A stretch of DNA of 64,000 bases from positions 50,728 through 114,727 of the forward strand of contig DASZMX010000091.1 of assembly GCA_035551475.1 (NCBI GenBank), written 5' to 3'. Position numbers and translations under genes: made by a program. The notes under the pieces were generated by a model, which was not told where the DNA came from, made no database searches, and saw nothing but the letters and a program-made list of their open reading frames with translations. This document shows positions 17,972 through 25,332 of the stretch, piece after piece (position 1 is the first letter of the stretch; each line of letters begins with the position of its first letter). Source of the stretch: DASZMX01 sp035551475 (GTDB lineage: Bacteria > Verrucomicrobiota > Verrucomicrobiia > Limisphaerales > Palsa-1400).

Positions 17972-18775
17972 TTACTTGGCGGTGGGCTCCGGCGCCACCG
18001 GCAGCGCGTTGGACGGCACGGGCGTAATGGCTGGCGCGCGGCCATCCTGATGCAATTCCACACTAAGATTGGGCGGCGGATTGCTCGCGGAACGCTCCGG
18101 CTGGCGCATCAGGCGCTCGGCCCCTTTTTGGCTGAAACTCTCGTAAATCCCGCGTCGAATCCAATCCAGCCGGCGCGAAATGGACAATTCCTCGCGCAAC
18201 TTGCGCACCTGCTCCTTGAGCACCGCCAAGTCATTGAATTTCTTTTCCAAGTCAGCCTTTTCAGATTGGAGACGCTTCAATTCCTTGAGCAAAAATTCAC
18301 GGTCGCCTTCGGAAGCGGCCAGCTTCTTTTGCGTGGCGCCAATTTCCGTTTCCAGGTTCGTGATCGCCATGTGCAAATCCACCGATTGCTTGTCCAGCTC
18401 GGCGTTTTGATTCTCCAATTCGGAAATCTTCTTGTCGCGTCGTGCGATTTCAGCCGCCGCAGCCTCGGCCGCCGCTTTGGCGTCGGCCTGGGCTTTGTCG
18501 AGGCTGGCCTGCGTCGCGCGGAAACTCGCCTCCGACTCGGTCAATTTATTGGAGTAGGAGCTGGTGGTGGCCGCCAGGTTGCTGGAAAGCGTGAGGTTGA
18601 CCTGCTGTTGCTCCTGCAGGCTGGTGTGCACCGTGACCAATTGGTTGGAAAGATTGCCCATTTCCGCCTGGGCCAATTCCTGTTGCTTGCGGGAATTGTT
18701 ATTGACCACGACCAGCGCGATGCCCAGCCCCAGCGCGACGATAATCACCACGATGACGGCGGCTTTATCTTTCAT
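17972..18775 (-). CDS. Membrane-anchored coiled-coil protein
   Basis: 267 residues. One N-terminal transmembrane segment (VIVVIIVALGLGIALVVV, residues about 7-24) is followed by about 170 residues of nearly continuous coiled coil rich in Leu/Glu/Lys/Gln, then a short region RRLDWIRRGIYESFSQKG and a Pro/Ala tail. Topology suggests the coil lies in the periplasm, or in the cytoplasm if reversed. No enzymatic motif is present. Possible roles are scaffold or envelope spacer. It shares no obvious operon with moaA (38-nt gap, same strand). Confidence 0.7.
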   Translation of the reverse strand: MKDKAAVIVVIIVALGLGIALVVVNNNSRKQQELAQAEMGNLSNQLVTVHTSLQEQQQVNLTLSSNLAATTSSYSNKLTESEASFRATQASLDKAQADAKAAAEAAAAEIARRDKKISELENQNAELDKQSVDLHMAITNLETEIGATQKKLAASEGDREFLLKELKRLQSEKADLEKKFNDLAVLKEQVRKLREELSISRRLDWIRRGIYESFSQKGAERLMRQPERSASNPPPNLSVELHQDGRAPAITPVPSNALPVAPEPTAK

Positions 18776-18848
18776 AGGGGGGAGCTATATGCCACGCCTC
18801 CGGGTTTGGCAAGCTTGCTCAAAGGCAGGCGGCGTCGTAGATTGCGGC

Positions 18849-19541
18849 ATGGATGTTCCAGACGCTCTCCTGAAGCTCTTGGCCCTGCCCGGCAAGCCTG
18901 GCGTGGTCGAGGCTCCCGTCATGACCGTGCCGAGCGTCACCCTTTTTCCGCAGGCGCTTTTGCCTCTTTACATCTTCGAGCCGCGCTATCGCCGGATGCT
19001 GGCCGAGGCCCTCGCGTCGCATCGCATGTTTATTGTGGCGATGGAAAAACCAGGCTCGCGCGGCACACCGCTTTCCATCGCCGGGCTGGGATTGATCCGG
19101 GTGTGCGTGGAAAATCCCGACGGCACCTCACACCTTATTTTACAGGGCGTGGCGCGCGTGGAGTTGGGCAAAGCGGTGCGCGTCCGTCCGTATCGCATGC
19201 ACCGTGTCCGCCCGTTGCAGGCCCCCAGTCGCGACAGTGTGACCATTGACGCTTTGCTGGCCAAAGTGCGCGACCTTGTCAGTGAGCGCATCGAATTGGG
19301 CCCGCCGCCGATGTTTCCCGCGGGCAAACTTAAAGGCAAAAGCAAGCAGACGATCATGGCGTATTTGAACGACATCAATGATCCGGAGGAAGTCGCCGAT
19401 TTGGTGTCGTGCTTCCTTTTGCCCGGCCCGGAAGAGCGGCAAACCATTCTGGAGACTGTCGAAGTTGAGCCGCGCCTGAAGCATTTGATTCATTTTTTGA
19501 TGGCGGAAATCACGCGGCATCGTAAAAAGAAGAAAATATGA
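18849..19541 (+). CDS. Lon-protease-type substrate-binding domain protein
   Basis: 230 residues from ATG 18849. Residues about 25-215 match the N-terminal substrate-recognition domain of Lon without the ATPase and protease: PSVTLFPQALLPLYIFEPRYRRML is split over the motif, then GLGLIRV and LQGVARVELGK. Stand-alone proteins of this kind are widespread and are thought to act as adaptor or folding factors; the function is unproven. It is coupled by a 4-bp ATGA overlap to the DUF1844 gene. Confidence 0.88.
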   Translation: MDVPDALLKLLALPGKPGVVEAPVMTVPSVTLFPQALLPLYIFEPRYRRMLAEALASHRMFIVAMEKPGSRGTPLSIAGLGLIRVCVENPDGTSHLILQGVARVELGKAVRVRPYRMHRVRPLQAPSRDSVTIDALLAKVRDLVSERIELGPPPMFPAGKLKGKSKQTIMAYLNDINDPEEVADLVSCFLLPGPEERQTILETVEVEPRLKHLIHFLMAEITRHRKKKKI

Positions 19542-20014
19542 GCGCATCTGTTTCCCCGTCTGGCGATTCGCCGGAACAAAAGCAAATGATGGCGGCAATG
19601 TTCGCCAGCATGGTTCTGCAGCACACCAACATGGCCATGATTTTTCTCGGCCAGACGCCCAATCCGCAGACCGGCCAAACGTCGCAGGACCTCGATCACG
19701 CGCAGTATTTTATTGACCTGCTGGAAATGCTGGCTGTCAAGACCAAGGGCAATTTGGACAAAAACGAAGACGCCATGCTCAAGCAGAGCCTGACCACCCT
19801 CCGCCTGGCCTTCGTTGAAGCCGTCTCCAAGGCGCCCGCCACCGGAACCGGCGCCGCGGAAACTCCGCCCACCGACGAGCAGGAAACGCCTTCCGCGGAG
19901 CCCGCGCCCGAAGGCGAACCCGCCGGAAAAGCGGCCCCCATCGTCCCGCCGCACGGCGCCGATGCCCCTTCCGCCGAGGCGGAATCCAAGAAAAAGTTCA
20001 CCAAAAAATATTAG
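19538..20014 (+). CDS. DUF1844 family protein
   Basis: 158 residues. The N-terminal 95 residues match DUF1844: FASMVLQHTNMAMIFLGQTP, then DLDHAQYFIDLLEMLAVKTKGNLD and a closing helix. The last 55 residues are an acidic Pro/Ala/Glu tail, probably disordered. Function of the family is unknown. Its start overlaps the previous stop (ATGA), so it is translated together with the Lon-domain protein. A GC-rich hairpin at 20031-20048 may end the transcript. Confidence 0.8.
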   Translation: MSASVSPSGDSPEQKQMMAAMFASMVLQHTNMAMIFLGQTPNPQTGQTSQDLDHAQYFIDLLEMLAVKTKGNLDKNEDAMLKQSLTTLRLAFVEAVSKAPATGTGAAETPPTDEQETPSAEPAPEGEPAGKAAPIVPPHGADAPSAEAESKKKFTKKY

Positions 20015-20030
20015 CTTTTCGATTCTTCTT

Positions 20031-20048
20031 GCCGCGTTCTGGCGCGGC
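20031..20048 (+). terminator. Weak GC-rich hairpin after the DUF1844 gene
   Basis: GCCGCG (20031-20036) and CGCGGC (20043-20048) form a 6-bp stem with loop TTCTGG. The following bases TGTTAG are poor in U, so termination would be weak or Rho-aided. It sits between the DUF1844 stop and the riboswitch. Confidence 0.35.
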
Positions 20049-20082
20049 TGTTAGACCTTGGGCGTTCTTTGAAAATCAAGTT

Positions 20083-20226
20083 GTAGCCGGCGCTGGGAAC
20101 CTCGTGGAAATCGAGGACGGTTGCGCCACTGTAACGGGATACAAACTCCCATCTGCCACTAGCCCGCAAGGCTGGGAAGGCGGGAGCAAGGTTTGAAACC
20201 CGAAGTCAGGATATCAGTCCGGCTGC
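20083..20226 (+). ncRNA. Cobalamin (B12) riboswitch aptamer
   Basis: All conserved blocks of the adenosylcobalamin aptamer are in order: closing stem TAGCCGG (20084-20090) with CCGGCTG (20219-20225); GGGAACCTCGTGGAAATCGAGG; GCGCCACTGTAAC, the B12 box-like core; GCCACT followed by GGGAAGGCGGGAG; and CCCGAAGTCAGGATATC closing the core. Downstream are two perfect hairpins and a T7-tailed terminator, then a secreted protein gene. It should repress that gene when cobalamin is plentiful. Confidence 0.94.
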
Positions 20227-20234
20227 GCTCGTCC

Positions 20235-20277
20235 GGCCCTCACAGGGCCACTTCTCCGACAAGAGAAGGATGAGGCC
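20235..20277 (+). promoter_or_regulatory. Hairpins of the riboswitch expression platform
   Basis: GGCCCT-CAC-AGGGCC (20235-20249) and CTTCTC-CGACAA-GAGAAG (20251-20268) are two adjacent perfect stems. TGAGGCC (20271-20277) can instead pair with GGCC..TCA inside the first stem, giving mutually exclusive folds, as expected between an aptamer and its output element. Reading is by eye only. Confidence 0.5.
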
Positions 20278-20316
20278 AGTTCCGCTGAAACTGTTTTTTG
20301 GCGGGATTGCAGAATG

Positions 20317-20353
20317 CCTTCATTCTCTATTGCTGGAGTCTGAGGGTTTTTTT
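20317..20353 (+). terminator. Candidate intrinsic terminator in the riboswitch leader
   Basis: CCTTCA (20317-20322) pairs with TGAGGG (20341-20346, one G-T), extended by CTC/GAG, and is followed by seven T (20347-20353). It lies 77 nt before the start codon of the secreted protein. A competing stem GGAGTC (20335-20340) with GACTCC (20362-20367) would break it, so it can serve as an on/off element. Confidence 0.5.
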
Positions 20354-20429
20354 ATGCCCCGGACTCCGCGCTGGTCTCCGCTCCCAACCGCTTCGCGCCC
20401 GCGCGCGAAGTTCAGGAAAGATCAGCATC

Positions 20430-22058
20430 ATGAAAAAAGTCCGTCTCGTTGCGCTGGCCCTCGCCGGCGCGTTGTCCCATCCCTCAGCGGCCCCGGCGCA
20501 ATTTGCGACCTCCGTGGTTTCCTACAATGCCGGCCTCGGCTTCTCCGCCGGCTTCACCAATGCCGCCGCCGCCCTGGGCGCGCCGGCCGCCGGCTCATCG
20601 GTCAATCCGCTCTCGCCGCCGTTTTCCAAATCCCAGCTTGTTTCCCTTGGAACCAACGGCTCGCTCACGCTGGAATTTGATCCGCCGATTGTCAACAATC
20701 CCTCTGATCCGTTCGGCGTTGACTTCATCATCTTTGAAAATTCGTTTTTCCAAATCACCAACGGCAACTTCTCCGGCGGCGGCATCACTTCCGGCGCCAT
20801 TGGCGGCAATAATCCCGGCGCCACGCGGGTGGCCGTCAGCGCTGATGGCGCGGCCTGGTTCACCTTGAACCCCAACCTCGCGCCCACTGTCGATGGCATT
20901 TTCCCCACCGATGGCTTTGGCGATCCTCAAATTCCCACGGACCCCGCCTTGCTCGGCGCTGATTTCGCCGGCCTCGGCCTGCCCGGCATCCGCGCGCTTT
21001 ACCAGGGCTCCGCCGGTGGCACCGGCTTCGACCTCGCGTGGGCGCAAGACAGCAACGGTGTTCCCGTCAACCTGCCCATCGCCCGTTATGTCCGCATCGA
21101 TGTGCTCACGGGCAAATCCGAGGTGGACGCCATTGCTGAAACACGGGGCGCCACGCCTTGCCTGGCGGAGGATTTTGTCAACAATCCCGCGAATGACGGT
21201 TGGAAAATCTTCGGCGACACCAACCTTTTCCAATGGAATCCAGTCAACCATGAGCTGGCGGTCACCTGGGATTCCTCGCAGGCGAACAGTTATTTTTATC
21301 ATCCTCTTGGCTCGATCCTGACCACCAACGACGATTTCAGCGTCTCCTTCGATCTGGTTGTCAATGATAACAACGCCTCCGGCTCCTTTGAGCTGGCGGT
21401 GGGCCTGCTTAATTTTGCCGAGGCCTCGAGCACGAATTTCTCGCGCGCCACCGGCGCCGCGCCGGACGTCTTTGAATTCGATTATTTTCCCGATGGCGGT
21501 TACGGCCCTTCGATTGATGCCACCGTCTCCGATTCCACCGTCACTTTGGAGGACGACTCGCATTTTTACTTTGCCTATGACGAATTGCCGCTCGCTCTCG
21601 GTACGACCTTCCACGTCACGCTGAGCCATGCCGCCGGGCAGGCGGGCATCACCGGCGAAGTGACCACCAATGGCGCCCTTTACAGCGCGGTGGACAATCT
21701 CTATCCCGGCCCCATCACGCAACTGCGCCTGGACACCGTAGCGATCATGAATTACTCCGCCGCGGGCGACACCTACGGCGACTCCCTCCTCGCGCACGGC
21801 ACAGTCAAGAATATCGTTGTGGCGCTGCCGCTGCCGCCGGTGCGCAATTTCGCGGGCGGGCTCGCCGCCGGCGCCTGGCAAGGACAGTTCCTCAGCCGCA
21901 GCAACTGGATTTACACCGTGCAAAAAAGCGCGAACCTGCAAAACTGGTCCAACGCCAGCCCCGCCCTGCCGGGCACGGGCGCGTTGGTCAACTGGCAGGA
22001 CACCAATGCCGCCGCGGCGCATCTTTATTACCGCGTCAGCGCCGCGCCCGCAAATTAG
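20430..22058 (+). CDS. B12-riboswitch-controlled secreted protein with lectin-like region
   Basis: 542 residues from ATG 20430, supported by AGGAAAG at 20414-20420. A Sec signal peptide (MKKVRLVALALAGALSHPSA) leads to two parts. Residues about 30-235 resemble the surface-protein domain seen beside B12 importers in other phyla, with VDFIIFENSFF, VAVSADGAAWFTLNP and ARYVRIDVL, a discoidin-like pattern. Residues about 240-465 look like a concanavalin-type beta sandwich. The last 65 residues (YTVQKSANLQNWS to YYRVS) are the C-terminal module also seen in the giant protein at 60.8 kb. A role in capturing cobalamin or binding at the surface is inferred from the riboswitch. It overlaps the next gene by 3 bp. 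Confidence 0.75.
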   Translation: MKKVRLVALALAGALSHPSAAPAQFATSVVSYNAGLGFSAGFTNAAAALGAPAAGSSVNPLSPPFSKSQLVSLGTNGSLTLEFDPPIVNNPSDPFGVDFIIFENSFFQITNGNFSGGGITSGAIGGNNPGATRVAVSADGAAWFTLNPNLAPTVDGIFPTDGFGDPQIPTDPALLGADFAGLGLPGIRALYQGSAGGTGFDLAWAQDSNGVPVNLPIARYVRIDVLTGKSEVDAIAETRGATPCLAEDFVNNPANDGWKIFGDTNLFQWNPVNHELAVTWDSSQANSYFYHPLGSILTTNDDFSVSFDLVVNDNNASGSFELAVGLLNFAEASSTNFSRATGAAPDVFEFDYFPDGGYGPSIDATVSDSTVTLEDDSHFYFAYDELPLALGTTFHVTLSHAAGQAGITGEVTTNGALYSAVDNLYPGPITQLRLDTVAIMNYSAAGDTYGDSLLAHGTVKNIVVALPLPPVRNFAGGLAAGAWQGQFLSRSNWIYTVQKSANLQNWSNASPALPGTGALVNWQDTNAAAAHLYYRVSAAPAN

Positions 22059-22870
22059 TGGATACGAAATGTCCAACATCATCGCCAGGTCCGGGCCTGC
22101 GGGTCCGGGCCGGCGCCTTCACGTTGCTTGAATTGCTGGTCGTCATCGCCGTGATCGCGATTCTCGCCGCCTTGCTGCTCCCGGCGCTGGCGCGCGGCAA
22201 GGATTCCGCCCAGCGCATCAAGTGCCTGAATAATCTCCGCCAATTCGCCTATGCGGCGCAGATGTATTGGGCCGACAACAACGAAACTTGTTTCACTGTC
22301 CAGAATGTGGCGACTAACAATGGGGTGATTTATTGGTGCGGCTGGCTGGAGGCTTCCGCGCCCGAAGGACAGCGCGCCTACGACCTCGCGCCCGGACGAC
22401 TGTATCCCTATCTGAAAAACAGCGACGCCCGCCTCTGTCCGTCGTTAGCTCCCGGCCTGGCTCCTTTTAAATTCAAAGCCACCAACACCATCCTGTGCGC
22501 CTACGGCTACAACACCGTTTCGCTGGCCCCCACCAATCCCGCCGCCCCGCCCATTCGCGTGCGGCAAATCAAGCAACCCGCCAACACCGCGCTTTTTGCC
22601 GACACCGCGCAAATCAACGATTTCCAGGCGCCAGCCTCCCGCGCCCACCCGCTGGTGGAGGAATGGTATTATATTGACAATCCCACCGCCTATCCCAGCC
22701 CCAACTATTATCCGCACGGCCATTTCCGCCACACCCGCAAGGCCAACGCCGTCTTTTGCGATGGCCACGCGCAAAATCAGGATTTCGTGCCCGATTCCAT
22801 CGATCCCAAGCTCCCCGCCCAATTCCTGGCCCGTTTTCATCCCGAGATTCTACCGCCCCTGGCAAATTAG
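22058..22870 (+). CDS. H-X9-DG type pseudopilin
   Basis: 270 residues, GTG start at 22058 sharing bases with the TAG of the secreted protein. The prepilin motif GAFTLLELLVVIAVIAILAA, with cleavage expected between Gly and Phe and the conserved Glu5, is followed by the LNNLRQ helix. Near the C-terminus HTRKANAVFCDGH gives the H-X9-DG signature of the large pseudopilin family of Planctomycetes and Verrucomicrobia. It is probably processed by a prepilin peptidase and part of a type II-like secretion fibre. Being coupled to the riboswitch-controlled gene it should also respond to B12. Confidence 0.85.
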   Translation: MDTKCPTSSPGPGLRVRAGAFTLLELLVVIAVIAILAALLLPALARGKDSAQRIKCLNNLRQFAYAAQMYWADNNETCFTVQNVATNNGVIYWCGWLEASAPEGQRAYDLAPGRLYPYLKNSDARLCPSLAPGLAPFKFKATNTILCAYGYNTVSLAPTNPAAPPIRVRQIKQPANTALFADTAQINDFQAPASRAHPLVEEWYYIDNPTAYPSPNYYPHGHFRHTRKANAVFCDGHAQNQDFVPDSIDPKLPAQFLARFHPEILPPLAN

Positions 22871-22900
22871 GGCTTGCTTCACCGGACGGCATCGGCGTAT

Positions 22901-22960
22901 TCTTGACTCCACTACCAGCAGGGATCTCGTAAATCGAGGGTGGCGGAATGTTCGTCAAGA
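22901..22960 (+). other. Nested imperfect hairpin before the signalling operon
   Basis: Within the 211-bp gap between the pseudopilin and the PAS kinase, TCTTGAC (22901-22907) pairs with GTCAAGA (22954-22960); CCACTACC (22909-22916) pairs at 7 of 8 positions with GGTGGCGG (22939-22946); and CTCG-TAAAT-CGAG (22926-22938) closes the top. It may be a terminator for the pilin transcript without a U tail, or a structured leader of the kinase operon. No known riboswitch consensus is recognised. Confidence 0.4.
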
Positions 22961-23081
22961 CGACATTAATTCTGGCGCAACCAGCCAGGGCCGGAGGAGC
23001 AATTCCACAGACAGATTCGGTGTCGCAAGCCATCGCCAACCACCTGCACACAGGAAGTGACATTTTCCTCGCGTTGTCCTT

Positions 23082-24572
23082 ATGACAGAGTTCCTGGAAA
23101 GCATTTTGCTGGTGGAAAATCCCGACGCGATCCTTGTGACGACGACGGAGGGACGGATTGTGCATTGGAGCAACGGCGCGAAGGCCATGTTCCTCTACGA
23201 TAAAACGGAGACGCTCGGACGGCTCATGGATGACCTGATCGTGCCGCCCGAGCAAATCGCCGAGGCGGAAAAAATTCTTCGGGAAACCGTCGAAAGCGGT
23301 TTTTCCACCTATGAATCCATCCGGCGCCGCAAAGACGGGTCCCTCGTCTATGTCGCCATCTCCGGCAAGACCGTGCGAGACAAACAGGGCGAAGTGTTCG
23401 TTTTGTCAACTAAAAAGGACGTGACGCACCTCAAAGTCCTGCGCGACGCCAAGCTGGTGGAGGCCAGGTTTGGCAACCTGTTGGAATCCACGCCCGATGG
23501 CATTATTATGGCCAACGCCACTGGGCGCATCGTCCTGGCCAACAGCCAGGCGGAAAAATTATTCGGCTATAAGCGCGGCGAAATGCGCGGCCAATTGGTC
23601 GAGACTCTCCTGCCCGCCCGCTATCGCCGCAGTCATGTGGGGCACCGCTCGAATTATTTTGCGCAACCCCGCGCCCGCGCCATGGGCGCCGGTTTGGAAT
23701 TAAACGGCCTGCGCAAGGATGGCATGGAATTTCCGGTGGAAATCAGCCTTAGCCCGCTGGAAACCGACGAGGGCACGCTCGTGATCAGCGCCGTGCGCGA
23801 CATCACGGAGCGCAAACGCTTCGAGCGCGCGCTGCATGACAAGAACATCGAATTGCAGAACGCCGCCAGCGCCAAAAACCGCTTCCTCGCCAATATGTCC
23901 CATGAGCTGCGCACTCCGCTGAACGGCATTATCGGCTTCGCCGAGTTTTTGTCCGACGGCAAACCGGGGCCGTTGAATGACCGTCAAAAAGAATATCTGG
24001 GCGACATCCTCAATAGCGGCCGCCATCTGCTGCAATTGATCAATGACGTGCTCGATTTGGCCAAGGTCGAGGCCGGCAAAATGGAATTGAAGCCGGACAC
24101 ATTTTCGCTTCGCGCGAGCTTGGACGAGGTTTGCGCGGTCATCAAACCGCTCGCCCAACGCAAGGGCATACAGGTGACCGCCCGCGTGGCGGCGGAGCTT
24201 CCCCCAGTCACACTCGACCAGCAGAAGTTCAAGCAGGTGCTCTACAACCTGCTCGCCAACGCCGTGAAATTCACCGATGACCGCGGACGGGTGGAGATCG
24301 ACGTTCAACCCGCGCCGGACCAACGCTTCGCCATGACCGTCAAAGACAATGGCATCGGCATCAAGCCGGAGGATTTTCACCGCCTGTTCACGGAATTTGA
24401 ACAACTGGAATCCGGCCATGCCCGGCGCTATGAAGGCACCGGCCTCGGGCTGGCGTTGACCCGGAAACTCACCGAACTGCAGGGCGGCGTCATCACCGTG
24501 CAAAGCGAGGTCGGTCACGGCAGCGCGTTCACCGTGACTTTTCCTCTCGCGATTCCTCCCGAACACCCATGA
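23082..24572 (+). CDS. PAS-domain sensor histidine kinase
   Basis: 496 residues, soluble. Two PAS domains (about 8-125 and 130-255; the second has IIMANATGRIVLANSQAE and EISLSPLETDEG) precede a HisKA domain with H274 in MSHELRTPLNGIIGF and a HATPase_c domain with N-box YNLLANAVKFT, G1 DNGIGI and G2 GTGLGLAL. No membrane helices are seen, so it senses a cytoplasmic cue through PAS. It is the first gene of a four-gene signalling operon in which each start overlaps the previous stop by ATGA. Confidence 0.93.
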   Translation: MTEFLESILLVENPDAILVTTTEGRIVHWSNGAKAMFLYDKTETLGRLMDDLIVPPEQIAEAEKILRETVESGFSTYESIRRRKDGSLVYVAISGKTVRDKQGEVFVLSTKKDVTHLKVLRDAKLVEARFGNLLESTPDGIIMANATGRIVLANSQAEKLFGYKRGEMRGQLVETLLPARYRRSHVGHRSNYFAQPRARAMGAGLELNGLRKDGMEFPVEISLSPLETDEGTLVISAVRDITERKRFERALHDKNIELQNAASAKNRFLANMSHELRTPLNGIIGFAEFLSDGKPGPLNDRQKEYLGDILNSGRHLLQLINDVLDLAKVEAGKMELKPDTFSLRASLDEVCAVIKPLAQRKGIQVTARVAAELPPVTLDQQKFKQVLYNLLANAVKFTDDRGRVEIDVQPAPDQRFAMTVKDNGIGIKPEDFHRLFTEFEQLESGHARRYEGTGLGLALTRKLTELQGGVITVQSEVGHGSAFTVTFPLAIPPEHP

Positions 24573-24949
24573 GATCCGCTCGCATCCTGGTGGTGGACGA
24601 CAACCCCACCAATCTCAAACTCGCCTCCACTTTGCTGGAGATCGACGGGCACGAAGTTCACCGCGCTGGAGATGCCGAGGCGGCGCTGCTTCTGATTGCC
24701 TCCACCCCGCTGGATTTGATTTTGATGGACATTGCGTTGCCGGGAATGGACGGGCTCACGCTCACCCGCCAATTAAAAGCGGATGAGAAGACCCGTCAGA
24801 TTGTCATCGTCGCCCTTACGGCTTTCGCCATGAAAGGCGATGAAGCCAAGGCGCGCGAAGCCGGCTGCGACGGCTATATTACCAAGCCCATCGACACTCG
24901 CGCCCTCCCTCGACAAATCGACCAATTCCTCGGCTCGTCTGGCGCATGA
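24569..24949 (+). CDS. Single-domain response regulator (receiver only)
   Basis: 126 residues. Acidic pocket VVDDNPTN, phospho-acceptor D54 in LMDIALPGMDG, switch Thr/Ala in VALTAFAMKGDE and Lys in YITKPID are all present. It lacks an output domain, like DivK/CheY types, and is coupled by ATGA to the PAS kinase before it and to another receiver after it. It likely relays phosphate between the kinases in this operon. Confidence 0.93.
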   Translation: MRSARILVVDDNPTNLKLASTLLEIDGHEVHRAGDAEAALLLIASTPLDLILMDIALPGMDGLTLTRQLKADEKTRQIVIVALTAFAMKGDEAKAREAGCDGYITKPIDTRALPRQIDQFLGSSGA

Positions 24950-25332
24950 ACATTCTTGTCATCGAAGATCATCCCGTGCAGCGCAAACTGGCCCATCACG
25001 TCCTCAAATTCGCGGGCCATCAAATCAGCGAAGCCGGCGGGGCGGAGAGCGCGATGGCTTCGATCTTGCGCGACCGGCCGGAGGTCATCTTGTTGGACCT
25101 GGCGCTGCCCGGCACGGATGGCTTGACGCTCGTGCGGCAATTGCGGGCGGAAGCCGCCACGCGGCGCATCCCGATTATTGCCATCACCTCTTTTCCCGAG
25201 CTTTTTCCCGAGGCGCTGGCGCTGGCCGCCGGCTGCGATTCCTATTTCGTCAAACCGATCAACGTCCGCGACCTCCCCAACCAAATTGTCGCCGCCGCCT
25301 CCGGCAAGTCCGACGGTTCGCACGCCCCATGA
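24946..25332 (+). CDS. Single-domain response regulator (receiver only)
   Basis: 128 residues. VIEDHPVQRKL acidic pocket with one His in place of Asp, D51 in LLDLALPGTDG, Thr in AITSF and Lys in YFVKPIN. The replacement of the second acidic residue by His (EDH) still occurs in functional receivers. It has no output domain. ATGA overlaps on both sides place it in the middle of the four-gene unit. Confidence 0.92.
   Translation: MNILVIEDHPVQRKLAHHVLKFAGHQISEAGGAESAMASILRDRPEVILLDLALPGTDGLTLVRQLRAEAATRRIPIIAITSFPELFPEALALAAGCDSYFVKPINVRDLPNQIVAAASGKSDGSHAP

Noticed and set aside
20595..22082. 495-codon minus-strand frame under the B12-controlled gene
   Set aside because: No domain; the plus-strand gene has a signal peptide, RBS and riboswitch.
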